DNA of 64,000 bases from Pseudomonadota bacterium (GTDB lineage: Bacteria > Pseudomonadota > Gammaproteobacteria > Steroidobacterales > Steroidobacteraceae), in contig JAKBCE010000002.1 in assembly GCA_021808195.1 (NCBI GenBank), positions 1 through 64,000 on the forward strand, written 5' to 3'. Both the position numbers and the translations under genes were made by a program. Below, one piece after another: positions 55,432 through 64,000 of the stretch. The notes beneath the pieces are model-generated. The model was not told where the DNA came from, searched no databases, and saw only the letters and a list, made by a program, of their open reading frames with translations. Numbering within the stretch: position 1 is the stretch's first letter; each line of letters starts with the position of its first letter.

Positions 55432-56859
55432 GTGTCGCAAATTGAGCCGTACCTTGACGATTTGACCTTTCGCCGTGCTCATGTGCGCCTCGTCTTCTCC
55501 GCTGGGCTTGGCGTATTTCTGGACGGGTACGATTCGGCCATGATGGCGGTAGCCATTGTCTTCCTCGGCACCGCATGGCACCTGTCGCCCGCCTCGCTCG
55601 GCTTGATTGGTGCCTCGACGTTGCTCGGCGCGATGGCCGGCGGTGCGTTGGGCGGGCGTTGCGCCGATCTTTATGGACGAAAATGGCTGTATATCATCGA
55701 CATCGCCACCTTTTTCGTCGCCGCATTGTTGTCCGCACTTTCCTGGAACGTCGCCTCTGTGTTCCTGTTCCGATTCCTCGTGGGCGTCGGCATCGGCATA
55801 GACTATCCGTTGAGCGCGACGTTTCTCGCCGAGTTTGCACCACGCAAGCAGCGTGGCTCGCTCATGACCTGGTCGTTCGGTCTGTTTTTCTACGTCGGCG
55901 CGATCGCTGCCATGTTGGTTGGATATCTGCTGTCGCGATTTGGCTCGGACGCCTGGCGGTTACTGTTTGCCTCTGGCGCGCTGCCGGCACTGGCACTGCT
56001 GGTCATCCGGCGCGCCTTACCCGAGTCCCCCCGCTGGCTACTGCGCAATCGACGCCCGGAGGAAGCCATTGCCGCGCTGCGCACTTTTCAGCCCGATTGT
56101 CCGCTCAGCGCGCCAGCCGCTCACGATGCGTTCGCCACGCGCGCCTCCCAGCCGATGCACTCGGCGTGGCGACAGCTATTCGCGCCGCAGTACCTGCGCC
56201 GCACCGCACTGATAACCCTGCCATGGTTTTTGCTGGATGTGGTGGACTATGGCTATAGTCTTTACATCCCGACGCTACTGCTCGCCTTTGGCATGAAGAC
56301 CTTCGGCGGAGCCATCTTGTTGTCGACGCTGCTCAAATGTATCGGGACAGTGGGCTTCGTACTTGTGGCCCGCTCCATCGACCGCATTGGACGGATCCGT
56401 GCGCAGAGCCTCGGGTTCCTCGGCCTTGCTGCCGGCATGGCCGCATTGTCGCTGCTCGCAGCGGGCCCAGGGACTGCGATCGTGCCGATCGCTCTGTGCA
56501 TGCTATTTGTAAAGGTCTGCAACGCGTTTCCCGATATCACGACCTGGATTCTTCCGGTCGAACTCTTCCCGACGGATTTGCGTGCCTCGGCTCATGGCCT
56601 GGCAACCTCCTTTTCGCGCATTGGAGCTGCGAGCAGTGTCTTTTTGTTTCCCATTCTCCAGCGTGCTTGGGGCATCAGCAGAGTGCTGCTGATAATTGCC
56701 GCAGCTCAGGTGCTCGCATCGCTGCTGACACTCATGACCGCATATGAACCTGCCGGCCGCAGCCTGGAGGACATCGCACCGAGTGCCGCACTGCATAGCC
56801 TCGAAAGCGCCAACGCCGCTCGCCCGCTCGCCATCCGATCGATGTCCGAAGAGCCATGA
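55432..56859 (+). CDS. MFS transporter, metabolite:H+ symporter type
   Basis: This protein is 475 residues with about 12 membrane segments and family marks GVFLDGYDSAMMAVAI, GGRCADLYGRKWLYIID, LVGVGIGIDYPLSATFLAEF and PESPRWLL. The sugar/organic-anion symporter subfamily fits best. The GTG at 55432 is chosen because a ggag site sits ten bases upstream; a TTG at 55408 is the longer option. It follows the C-P lyase operon, which lacks phnCDE, so it may import phosphonates; this is inference. Confidence 0.82.
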   Translation: MSQIEPYLDDLTFRRAHVRLVFSAGLGVFLDGYDSAMMAVAIVFLGTAWHLSPASLGLIGASTLLGAMAGGALGGRCADLYGRKWLYIIDIATFFVAALLSALSWNVASVFLFRFLVGVGIGIDYPLSATFLAEFAPRKQRGSLMTWSFGLFFYVGAIAAMLVGYLLSRFGSDAWRLLFASGALPALALLVIRRALPESPRWLLRNRRPEEAIAALRTFQPDCPLSAPAAHDAFATRASQPMHSAWRQLFAPQYLRRTALITLPWFLLDVVDYGYSLYIPTLLLAFGMKTFGGAILLSTLLKCIGTVGFVLVARSIDRIGRIRAQSLGFLGLAAGMAALSLLAAGPGTAIVPIALCMLFVKVCNAFPDITTWILPVELFPTDLRASAHGLATSFSRIGAASSVFLFPILQRAWGISRVLLIIAAAQVLASLLTLMTAYEPAGRSLEDIAPSAALHSLESANAARPLAIRSMSEEP

Positions 56860-57161
56860 GCTGCTGAAATCGGTCATTCGCGCGGCGACGCAAGCCGAGC
56901 GCGCTGGCCGCACGCTGCGCACCGACACGCGAGGCCGATCCGCTTGGCAGAAAAGGGCCACTCAGCGCAGGGTTAGGTGCGTGGAGGGGGGCGATGCGAA
57001 GGCAACGCACGGTCTGCTGCAGATCGAAGTGTACATCGAGCGACCATCATAGGCCCTACCTCTTGGCGCACAGCCCCCCCGGGATGCCTACCAACCTTTT
57101 GCCGCGATGGCTCGAATGTATCTGCAGGACAGACGCTCGCATCGAGGCATCTGATCCGCCT
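56860..57161. other. Intergenic region, nothing recognised
   Basis: Just over 300 bp between the MFS gene and the DoxX-like gene. Short frames on both strands show no family features. No hairpin with a T-run and no RNA gene was seen. Confidence 0.4.
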
Positions 57162-57857
57162 GTGTCGGTAGCGAACGTACGCGGCGCAATCCCGGTGTCC
57201 ACCCGTGCTGCATCATTCGCTGTAACCGACCGCCCCGCTGGCTTGAGTGCCCGGCTGACCCAGATGGCCGGCACAGTTGCCGCCCTGGCCGCGACACTGG
57301 CGCTCGCGATTCCGCTTCTCAAGTCCGGGCTTACCAAGTGGCGCGATTGGTACCACGTCTCACCGATGACCGACTATCTGTTCGAATCGATCTTCCGACT
57401 GCACATCCTCGGGCACCGCTATCCGTTCCCACTACCCGACGTGCTCGTCCATATCGATGCCGTGGGGGAGGTTCTGTTGCCCCTACTGCTGATTGCGGGC
57501 CTCGCGAGGCGCTTCAGTGCACTCGCTCTGCTGGTCATGATCGGCGTGATCAAGCGTACCGACCCCTCTTGCTCGGCCGATTTTCATCGACCTTGGGCAG
57601 CGCTCGCGCTAAGGGCGGGGCAGCGGCGGAGCGAAACGGCAGTGGATGGCGAGCGGGCGGGCGAGCACCTCCGGGAGTGGTGGACCACCGTGCGCCATCG
57701 ACCCCATCCATCGATTGGCCGCGTGAAGATGCGCTCGCTGGCCACGCCGCTCGAGCGTGCGATCCGAGCCTCCGCGATGCGCCAGCCTCACCGTTCCGGG
57801 ACAAGCCGGAGCCGCTCTCATGGAAGCCTGGCGCTCAACCGCTGGATGAGCAATTGA
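57162..57857 (+). CDS. DoxX-family membrane protein, C-terminus looks degraded
   Basis: The middle of this frame matches DoxX well: ALAIPLLKSGLTKWRDWYH, YLFESIFRLHILGHRYPFP, then two membrane segments GEVLLPLLLIAGLARRFSAL and LALLVMIGVI, and FHRPWAALAL. After that, where DoxX proteins finish with a short membrane-proximal tail, this one continues with about 75 arginine-rich residues of no recognisable type. An indel and frame decay is likely. The start is uncertain (GTG 57162 or ATG 57264). Confidence 0.5.
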   Translation: MSVANVRGAIPVSTRAASFAVTDRPAGLSARLTQMAGTVAALAATLALAIPLLKSGLTKWRDWYHVSPMTDYLFESIFRLHILGHRYPFPLPDVLVHIDAVGEVLLPLLLIAGLARRFSALALLVMIGVIKRTDPSCSADFHRPWAALALRAGQRRSETAVDGERAGEHLREWWTTVRHRPHPSIGRVKMRSLATPLERAIRASAMRQPHRSGTSRSRSHGSLALNRWMSN

Positions 57858-58026
57858 CGGTACAATGCGTGTCGATCCTTTGCCGCACCGCGCTCCGCCG
57901 GATCGAGCGAGCCACCCGAGGCGCGTACGCAACCCGCTTGGGCCAAGTGCTGAGGTGAAGGATGCATCAGATTTCCTCTGCCAAATTGGTGCGGCAGAGC
58001 AATGAGGCGATTCCCGGAGGTGCAAG

Positions 58027-58899
58027 ATGACCGAATCCGAATACGTGCCGCCGAAAGTGTGGACCTGGAGCAAACCGAGCGGCGGACAGTTTGCGAGCAT
58101 CAATCGCCCGATTGCCGGACCCACGCATGAGAAAGAGTTGCCGGTCGGCCGTCACCCGCTGCAGCTGTACTCTCTGGGCACGCCGAACGGCGTCAAGGTC
58201 ACCATTCTGCTCGAGGAACTGCTCGCGCTCGGACACTCCGGTGCCGAGTACGATGCGTGGCTGATCCGCATTGCGAACGGCGATCAATTCGGCAGCGGCT
58301 TTGTCGCCGTGAACCCCAACTCCAAGATCCCCGCGCTGCTCGACCGCAGCTCGGCGCGACCCGTCCGCGTGTTCGAGTCGGGTGCGATCCTGGTCTATCT
58401 CGCCGAGAAATTCGGCGTTTTCCTGCCCACCGACGCCGCGGCACGCGCCGAGTGCCTGGCATGGCTGTTCTGGCAGGTAGGCAGCGCGCCGTATCTCGGT
58501 GGCGGATTCGGCCACTTTTATGCATATGCACCGCAGAAAATCGAATACGCCATCGACCGCTTCGCGATGGAAGTGAAGCGTCAGCTGGATGTGCTCGATC
58601 GGCGCTTGGCCGAGAGCGAGTATGTCGCAGGTCCCGACTACACGATTGCCGATATGGCGATCTTCCCGTGGTACGGGGGATTGGTGAAGGGGTGGCTCTA
58701 CGGTGCCGCCGAGTTCCTGAGCGTGCACGAATACCGGCACGTCCAACGTTGGGCGGATCAGTTATACGCGAGACCGGCGGTACAGCGCGGCCGCATGGTC
58801 AACAGGACGAGCGGCGAGCCTGCATCGCAGTTGCACGAGCGCCACGATGCCCACGACTTCGAGACCCGAACGCAGGATAAACTCGCGGCCGGAAGCTAA
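58027..58899 (+). CDS. yghU: Glutathione S-transferase-like disulfide-bond oxidoreductase YghU
   Basis: This 290-residue protein follows the YghU pattern: WTWSKPSGGQFASINRPIAG near the start, HPLQLYSLGTPNGVKVTILLEEL as the thioredoxin-like domain, then an all-helical domain with LVYLAEKFGVFLP and YTIADMAIFPWYGG. YghU-type enzymes reduce organic hydroperoxides and disulfides with two bound glutathiones. A GGAGG site lies before ATG 58027. It is a single gene with no visible operon partner. Confidence 0.9.
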   Translation: MTESEYVPPKVWTWSKPSGGQFASINRPIAGPTHEKELPVGRHPLQLYSLGTPNGVKVTILLEELLALGHSGAEYDAWLIRIANGDQFGSGFVAVNPNSKIPALLDRSSARPVRVFESGAILVYLAEKFGVFLPTDAAARAECLAWLFWQVGSAPYLGGGFGHFYAYAPQKIEYAIDRFAMEVKRQLDVLDRRLAESEYVAGPDYTIADMAIFPWYGGLVKGWLYGAAEFLSVHEYRHVQRWADQLYARPAVQRGRMVNRTSGEPASQLHERHDAHDFETRTQDKLAAGS

Positions 58900-59038
58900 A
58901 TCCCCATTGCGCGGCGCGCCATGACGCGAGAGCGGCCCACCCGGTCCGCATTCAGGCAGCGTCGCAAGCGGTCTTTGCGACAGTGGGCGAATCCGGGGCA
59001 CACCGGGCGGCGCGACGTGCGCCCCCGGGCGCGCAACG

Positions 59039-60238
59039 ATGATTCGCCGTACCGTGCTCGGCCTGAGAGACGCGATGCAACGCTTGGAGTCAGCGCAGAT
59101 CAAACACCTTGTTCTCGTCGGCGGCGGACACACGCACCTGGGGCTGCTCGAGCGTTTCAGTCGCAGGCCACTCCCCGGGGCACGACTGACAGTCGTGTGC
59201 CGCGAACTGCTCACATCCTACTCCGGAATGCTGCCGGGACTGATCGCCGGACACTATGCGTTTGAGGACATCCATGTCGACCTGCGCGGGTTGTGCCGCC
59301 TGGCCGGCGCACGCCTCCTGCAGGATGAAGTCACCGGAATCGATCTCGATGGACGCCGGGTGCTGAGTCGAAGCGGTCCGGCGGTACCATACGATCTACT
59401 CTCACTCAACATCGGCTCCGCACCGGATATGCAAGCGGTACCCGGGGCGGCTGCTTGCGCAACCCCCGTGAAGCCGATCCAGCCATTCATCGCACATTGG
59501 GAAGCGCTGTCTACTCGGGCGCTCGAGCAGGCCGGGCCGCTGCATATCGGTGTCGTCGGCGCGGGGGCTGCTGGTGTGGAAATCTTGCTCGCCATGCAAT
59601 TCCGCCTGCGTCAGCGGCTGGCTGCCGCCGGTAGGAATCCAGACCAGGTGCATCTGTCCCTTTTTTCCGAATCCGCGCACATTCTGCCCACGCATGGCGC
59701 GCGGACGCGCCGAATTTTTGAGCGCGTACTGCTCGCGCGGGGCATTCAGGTTCGCACCGGACAGGCTGTCGTTGCTCTCGCGCCAGGACGCCTCACCCTA
59801 GCCGATGGCAGCGTATACCTGCTCGATGAGGTGTTCTGGGCCACATCGGCCGGCGCCCCCGCCTGGATTGCGCGCTCAGGACTCGCGGTGGACGCGCACG
59901 GCTTCGTGAAGGTCCGCGAGACTCTGCAGTCGCCTTCTCATCCCGAGGTCTTTGCCGCCGGCGATATCGCCACGATCGTCGGGCACCCACGGCCCAAGGC
60001 CGGAGTGTTCGCAGTGCGGGCGGCCAGACCGCTGGCGCACAATCTGCGCCAGGCGGTGCTCGGACAGCCGCTCGTGCCCTTCAGGCCGCAAGCGCAGTTC
60101 CTGAGCCTGATCAGTACCGGGGACCGCTATGCCGTGGCGAGCCGCGGCAGATGGGTTCTCAAAGGGCGGTGGATGTGGCGCTGGAAGGACGTGATCGACC
60201 GCCGCTTCGTGCATCGTTTCCATGCAGCAGCGGCCTAG
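59039..60238 (+). CDS. FAD-dependent NADH dehydrogenase-like oxidoreductase (SelD-partner type)
   Basis: This 399-residue flavoprotein has an FAD fold HLVLVGGGHTHLGLLERF near 23-40 and YSGMLPGLIAGHYAFEDIHVDL. A second nucleotide fold is HIGVVGAGAAGVEILLAMQ, and VFAAGDIATI comes late. This subtype is often fused to, or next to, selenophosphate synthetase SelD; no selD gene is in the window. Its electron acceptor is unknown. ATG 59039 or 59075 may be the start. Confidence 0.78.
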   Translation: MIRRTVLGLRDAMQRLESAQIKHLVLVGGGHTHLGLLERFSRRPLPGARLTVVCRELLTSYSGMLPGLIAGHYAFEDIHVDLRGLCRLAGARLLQDEVTGIDLDGRRVLSRSGPAVPYDLLSLNIGSAPDMQAVPGAAACATPVKPIQPFIAHWEALSTRALEQAGPLHIGVVGAGAAGVEILLAMQFRLRQRLAAAGRNPDQVHLSLFSESAHILPTHGARTRRIFERVLLARGIQVRTGQAVVALAPGRLTLADGSVYLLDEVFWATSAGAPAWIARSGLAVDAHGFVKVRETLQSPSHPEVFAAGDIATIVGHPRPKAGVFAVRAARPLAHNLRQAVLGQPLVPFRPQAQFLSLISTGDRYAVASRGRWVLKGRWMWRWKDVIDRRFVHRFHAAAA

Positions 60239-60525
60239 ACGGCGCACGAGTAAACTCCCGCGACAGCGAGATCCAGTTCAGACGCGTCTGATCGGCTTGG
60301 TACGCCCTCGTGCGCCGCGCCCCCCGTTCCATACGAAGCGCGAAGCACCAAACAATCGGCCCACCACACGCCGCTGCCGTACGTTCGGGTAGCAGCGCAG
60401 GCGGCAGGCTCGCGAGCGTCCATGCTCGATTCATGGCAGCGGGCTCGCTCGCCGAAAGAGCGTCCCGTGAGCCGCGCCGGCTGATGGACCTGCACCGCAG
60501 TACGACGCGGAACTCCCGTGCAACC

Positions 60526-62037
60526 TCAGCGCGCCAATATCCGTACCGACCGGCGGTGGCGCGCATTGCTCAAGAACCGCAGCAGGATGCGGTACGTATC
60601 GATGTCGAAGGCTGGGCGGCGGCCCTCGAGCAGCGCGCCGAGGTCCGCCGCTTCGCTCGTTTCTCCAAGATAGATCCATTGGTCGATCGCATGCAGCGAG
60701 CAGCGCCCTTCACTGCCCTCTGCCACGCAAATGGGTCCCGCGTACGGCCAGCGGGCAACGCGGATCGACTGTAACGCTTGGGCGAGACGAAGGTCATGCT
60801 GGGCGTGCGGCTCCCGACCAACGCACGCACCGCGGCAGCGCTTGATCTGATGCCCAAAACACGGTCCCGAACCGCTCTGCAGACCGAGCCGGATGTCGCA
60901 CAGCCCCTGCTCGCTGGCGAGTCGCCTGAGGCAACTCAGCGCCTCGCGCGGGGAGCGAAATGCCCCGAAGCTGTCCCCCGGAACGACCTGCTCACCGCAT
61001 ACGACCCGCGGGGGCACGCCAGCACCGAAGGTCCATTCGATGGTGCACAACTCTCTGCTGCGGCGTAGCCTGCGGTTCAGGACCGGTTGGCGTTCCTTGA
61101 CCAGCCGCGACTCGAGCAGCAGAGCCGAAAGCTCACCCGCCGTCTCGATCCACTCGATATGCCGCGCCTGCTGGGCCAGGCGCATTTCCCGCTGCGCCCG
61201 GTGGTCGTTGCGAAAGTGATCGAGCACCCTGCGGCGCAGCTGGACACTCTTACCTACGTAGAGCAGCACACCGTTCTCGGCGTAGATCAGGTAAACGCCC
61301 GGACGCTCCGGAATCCGCTCGAGCGTGCCTTCGGGAAGGTTCGGCGGCAGGCTCGGCGTGTGCCATTGGGCCCGGCAGGCGGCGAGCAATTCATCGAGTC
61401 GTGTGCCGGCCAGGCGTTGCAGGAAATCGGCCACCACGCGCGCATCGCCCAATGCGCGATGCCGCGCAGAGCATTCCAGTCCCAGCCGGCGCATCAGCGC
61501 GTCCAGCCCATGACCCCGCTCGCCGGGAAATAGCGCCCGGGAAAGTCTTACGCTGCACAGCGTCGGCGGCTGAAAGCTCACCCCTTCGCGGCGAAACGAT
61601 TGCTTGAGAAAGCCCAGGTCGAAGCGCGCGTTATGCGCCACGATGATGTGCCCTGCGAGCCGCTCGAGCAGAGCGTCGCGAAGCTCGCAAAATGTCGGGG
61701 CGCCGGAAACCATCTGCTCATCGATACCGGTGAGCGCGGTGATCTGTGCCGGGATGGTGCGTTGCGGGTCGAGCAGCGAGGACCAACATTCGGTGCGTCC
61801 ATCGGCGTCGATGCGCACCATACCGACTTCCGTGATTCGGTCATATACCGTGTTGCCACCGGTCGTCTCCAGATCGAGGCAGGCGAGCGGCTTGCCGAGT
61901 GCCTTGACCAGTGCGGCGAGTTCATCGCAGCGAGCAACGCTCCTCGCCGTCCCGGGCGGCTCGAGCTGCGCAGCATCCGAAGAGATACTGAACTCGTTGG
62001 CCACACGATGATCTGCAGAGTTTGAGTGCTGGGACAC
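60526..62037 (-). CDS. DnaQ-like exonuclease fused to UvrC N-terminal (GIY-YIG) domain
   Basis: This 503-residue protein has a 3'-5' exonuclease domain, residues about 50-215, with CLDLETTGGN, VAHNARFDLGFL and HRALGDARVVADFL (DEDDh residues). A GIY-YIG domain follows at about 240-330 (RPGVYLIYAENGVLLYVGKSVQLRRRVLDHF), and a C-terminal region has paired cysteines (GPCFGHQIKRCRGAC). This is the known DnaQ/UvrC-N fusion related to Cho and probably acts in DNA repair. It starts with GTG 62037. Confidence 0.88.
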   Translation of the reverse strand: MSQHSNSADHRVANEFSISSDAAQLEPPGTARSVARCDELAALVKALGKPLACLDLETTGGNTVYDRITEVGMVRIDADGRTECWSSLLDPQRTIPAQITALTGIDEQMVSGAPTFCELRDALLERLAGHIIVAHNARFDLGFLKQSFRREGVSFQPPTLCSVRLSRALFPGERGHGLDALMRRLGLECSARHRALGDARVVADFLQRLAGTRLDELLAACRAQWHTPSLPPNLPEGTLERIPERPGVYLIYAENGVLLYVGKSVQLRRRVLDHFRNDHRAQREMRLAQQARHIEWIETAGELSALLLESRLVKERQPVLNRRLRRSRELCTIEWTFGAGVPPRVVCGEQVVPGDSFGAFRSPREALSCLRRLASEQGLCDIRLGLQSGSGPCFGHQIKRCRGACVGREPHAQHDLRLAQALQSIRVARWPYAGPICVAEGSEGRCSLHAIDQWIYLGETSEAADLGALLEGRRPAFDIDTYRILLRFLSNARHRRSVRILAR

Positions 62038-62076
62038 GATGATATGGCGCCAGACGCTGCAGCGCCAACGCCTCGC

Positions 62077-63528
62077 TCAGTGGTGCGTAAAGGCGTCGTT
62101 AAACGGCCGCGCGTAAGCGTCGTTGCTGGTCATGGCGGGCAGACCCAGTGCCGCCTCGATCACTCTCGCTGTGCTGTAGTGATCGTACCTGCGCGCGCTG
62201 ATGTAGCCGACTCGCACCGTCCCCTCGGAGCCGAGCACCAACGTCGCCACGTGATTGCGCCGAGTCTCGCTCGATTCATCCCAGGTGATGATCAGGAGGC
62301 TCTTCTGCGTGCGCCACGCCGCAGATCGAAACAGCGGCGCTAATGTTTGGTGCAGCCAGTGGCTCTGCACTCGCAGACTGAGCGCCGATCCGTTGCCGGA
62401 GGCTTCGCCATCGTCATAATCGTCAGCGGCAAGCCATGCGAACGCGGGGGTCGTCGCGCGGTGGCGCAGATCTACCGGCCAGTCTGTCAGATCCACCAGG
62501 TGAGCACGGCAACGTTTCGCGTTGCGCATGATGTCCGTAAAGTTTACGAACGGCGCATCGTCCGGCTCGTAGTACTTGTCATAGCGTGTGCTGGTATTGC
62601 AGGGCGTGCCCATGCCCTGCTCATAGGCTTTCCAGCTCTTGCCCGCCGCCTCGAGCAGGTCACCGAGATTACGCGCGGCGATGTGAATGTGCGGAAAGTA
62701 CGATCCGCCTCTGACAAAGGTATCGCCACCGGCAATGGCCAGATAATTTTCGTCACTGGGATGGTATACAGCCTGATAGTTCGACAATACCGTACCGCGT
62801 GCTGCCAGTTCGTTGATGTAAGGTGCAGCCTTCAACGCACCGATGACCTGTCCGTAGTTGGTGTTTTCCATCATGATCAGGAAGACATGATCGAAATGCG
62901 GCACCTCGGCCCGCGGGGGACGGGGGAGCGCGAAGCGCATCCCGGGCCTTACCAACAGGCGCATTCCACCTGCATAGGTCGCCGCCTCGGCATTACGGCC
63001 AGGGAGCACGAGACGCAACCGCAGCGCGGCCGCGCCCGACGGCATGATTCCCTCGACACTATGCCGCGCGAATCGAATGCGCCGACAGGCCCGCACGCCC
63101 CGGGCACCGTGCAACTGCAAGGAGCGGCCCAGCCGGCGGCCCGAGGCGCCGAGAAATTCGCCGGTCAGCTGCGCCGGGGCGAGACCGACGCCGCACGCAG
63201 CGAGGCGTGCAGAGAGCGTGAAACGCTCCTGACGGCTGACCGGGTGCAGGCGGATCGTCCTGCGCAGCACGCTCGTGCCGTACGGCCCGCTCGCGACCAC
63301 CATGCTTGGCGTCCTGCCCTTCGGCCACGTAGCCGGCAGCGAGCCGGTGCAGCGCAGCGCCGGACTGCCCTTAATGATGAGCCAACCCGGAATGCTGGTC
63401 GCGGCCCGCGGATCAGCAGTACAGCGAAACTGGGCGGCGAAGCCGAGGGGATTCAGGTCGGATGCTCGCGCCGCGCAGCCGATCAGGATGGCAACGACGG
63501 CACCGGCGAGCATCGATTTACTGCGCAT
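62077..63528 (-). CDS. Secreted phosphoesterase (acid phosphatase type), second in window
   Basis: This 483-residue protein has a signal peptide (MLAGAVVAILIGCAARA), an N-terminal region of about 200 residues without clear family, then a phosphoesterase domain. That domain starts FDHVFLIMMENTNYGQVIG and contains YHPSDENYLAIAGGD and LLIITWDESSETRRNHV, the metal-binding blocks of acid phosphatase-type PF04185 proteins. The ATG at 63528 has an aggtgg site upstream; the frame stays open to 63618. It lies 39 bp past the DnaQ-UvrC gene start on the same strand. Confidence 0.8.
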   Translation of the reverse strand: MRSKSMLAGAVVAILIGCAARASDLNPLGFAAQFRCTADPRAATSIPGWLIIKGSPALRCTGSLPATWPKGRTPSMVVASGPYGTSVLRRTIRLHPVSRQERFTLSARLAACGVGLAPAQLTGEFLGASGRRLGRSLQLHGARGVRACRRIRFARHSVEGIMPSGAAALRLRLVLPGRNAEAATYAGGMRLLVRPGMRFALPRPPRAEVPHFDHVFLIMMENTNYGQVIGALKAAPYINELAARGTVLSNYQAVYHPSDENYLAIAGGDTFVRGGSYFPHIHIAARNLGDLLEAAGKSWKAYEQGMGTPCNTSTRYDKYYEPDDAPFVNFTDIMRNAKRCRAHLVDLTDWPVDLRHRATTPAFAWLAADDYDDGEASGNGSALSLRVQSHWLHQTLAPLFRSAAWRTQKSLLIITWDESSETRRNHVATLVLGSEGTVRVGYISARRYDHYSTARVIEAALGLPAMTSNDAYARPFNDAFTHH

Positions 63529-63980
63529 TCTGCCACCTGCGGGGAGTGATCCGGGCTGCCGACCCGGCAGGCCATAGTATGGAGGGCAACCCGCACTCCC
63601 GTGAAGAGGCCGGCGCACGCCGTTTCGTTCCGGAGTCGGCGGCCGATGGGCTGCGCAAATCGACCCAGCGCAGCACCGCCGCTGCGCTCACAGGCACCAC
63701 TCGGGAGCGTCACCGAACCGTCACCAGACGCATGGTATAGTGAAATCCGACGGCGCGCGGATCGTGATTCGCACAGCAATGGCCTCGGCAGGGAGCGCGC
63801 AAAGAGCCACACCGAATCATGGTCGCGCCGGTCAAATGGAGAGATCTGAACTCCTAGCGGCGATGCGCGGCGCAGCCATTCAGGTGCTGCTCGGTGCGGA
63901 CGGATGCGCCACCGGCGCCGAGGGAGTGCGTGGGAATATGCAAATGGCCGGCGCAATGCATGCCTGAAGGAGATGCTCGA
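63529..63980. other. Intergenic region before the right edge
   Basis: About 450 bp with only short frames of no recognised family. A TATAGT hexamer at 63736-63741 could be a -10 element for rightward transcription. No RNA gene was recognised. Confidence 0.35.
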
Positions 63981-64000
63981 ATGATGATCCGGTCCACCAA
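63981..64000 (+). CDS. Start of a gene cut by the window edge
   Basis: Two adjacent ATG codons (63981 and 63984) follow an AAGGAG site at 63967-63972. Only about six codons are visible, so nothing can be said about the product. Confidence 0.35.

Overview
The window is GC-rich, densely coded DNA of a Gram-negative bacterium. Two TonB-dependent receptors, periplasmic redox proteins, ACS-type MFS carriers and a complete C-P lyase operon suggest a soil or freshwater proteobacterium. A Steroidobacter/Nevskia-like gammaproteobacterium is my guess from gene style only.

Region 1 (1-4905) is a nested mobile element. An IS1634-type transposase gene is split by a recombinase-in-trio (RIT) element: three overlapping tyrosine recombinase genes bounded by 35-bp terminal inverted repeats with one mismatch.

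Region 2 (5161-29170) is the main find: a roughly 24-kb gene set for uptake and complete breakdown of sulfoquinovose (SQ), the sulfonated sugar of plant and cyanobacterial sulfolipid. It encodes a TonB receptor, a YihQ-type sulfoquinovosidase with the K-E-R-W-Y sulfonate-pocket residues, two paralogous MFS carriers and GlpD for the released glycerol moiety. It also holds a whole sulfo-Entner-Doudoroff route: SQ mutarotase, SQ dehydrogenase, sulfogluconolactonase, sulfogluconate dehydratase, KDSG aldolase and sulfolactaldehyde dehydrogenase. Downstream steps are present too: SlcC and ComC, which invert (S)- to (R)-sulfolactate, and SuyAB, which splits (R)-sulfolactate into pyruvate and sulfite. 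A second, oxidative glycoside-cleaving module (GMC dehydrogenase, its small subunit, a DUF1080 3-keto-glycoside hydrolase, a Gfo/Idh/MocA oxidoreductase and one MFS carrier) sits inside the same locus. Three exact copies of a 17-bp palindrome, CTTATATCTTATATAAG, lie in front of the receptor gene, the sulfoquinovosidase gene and the dehydratase/suyA divergent pair, and a GntR/HutC regulator gene lies in the middle. I read this as one regulon. Functions are inferred from sequence; none is measured.

Region 3 (29702-32473) follows directly: a secreted DsrE-like protein, a periplasmic binding protein and a DoxD-DoxA thiosulfate:quinone oxidoreductase. It may handle the sulfite sulfur released upstream.

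Region 4 (33383-46491) is mixed: a DHA2 exporter, a very large secreted BNR-repeat protein, a secreted phosphoesterase, an inositol-phosphatase-type enzyme, a second TonB receptor and a TPR-sulfotransferase.

Region 5 (46532-56859) is a C-P lyase locus: phnF, a DUF1045 gene and phnN run left, and phnGHIJKLM, a hexapeptide acetyltransferase and an MFS carrier run right, around a central palindrome TTGTCTAGACAA. No phnCDE transporter is present.

Region 6 (57162-64000) holds a degraded-looking DoxX gene, yghU, a SelD-partner-like FAD protein, a DnaQ-UvrC(N) fusion and a second secreted phosphoesterase.
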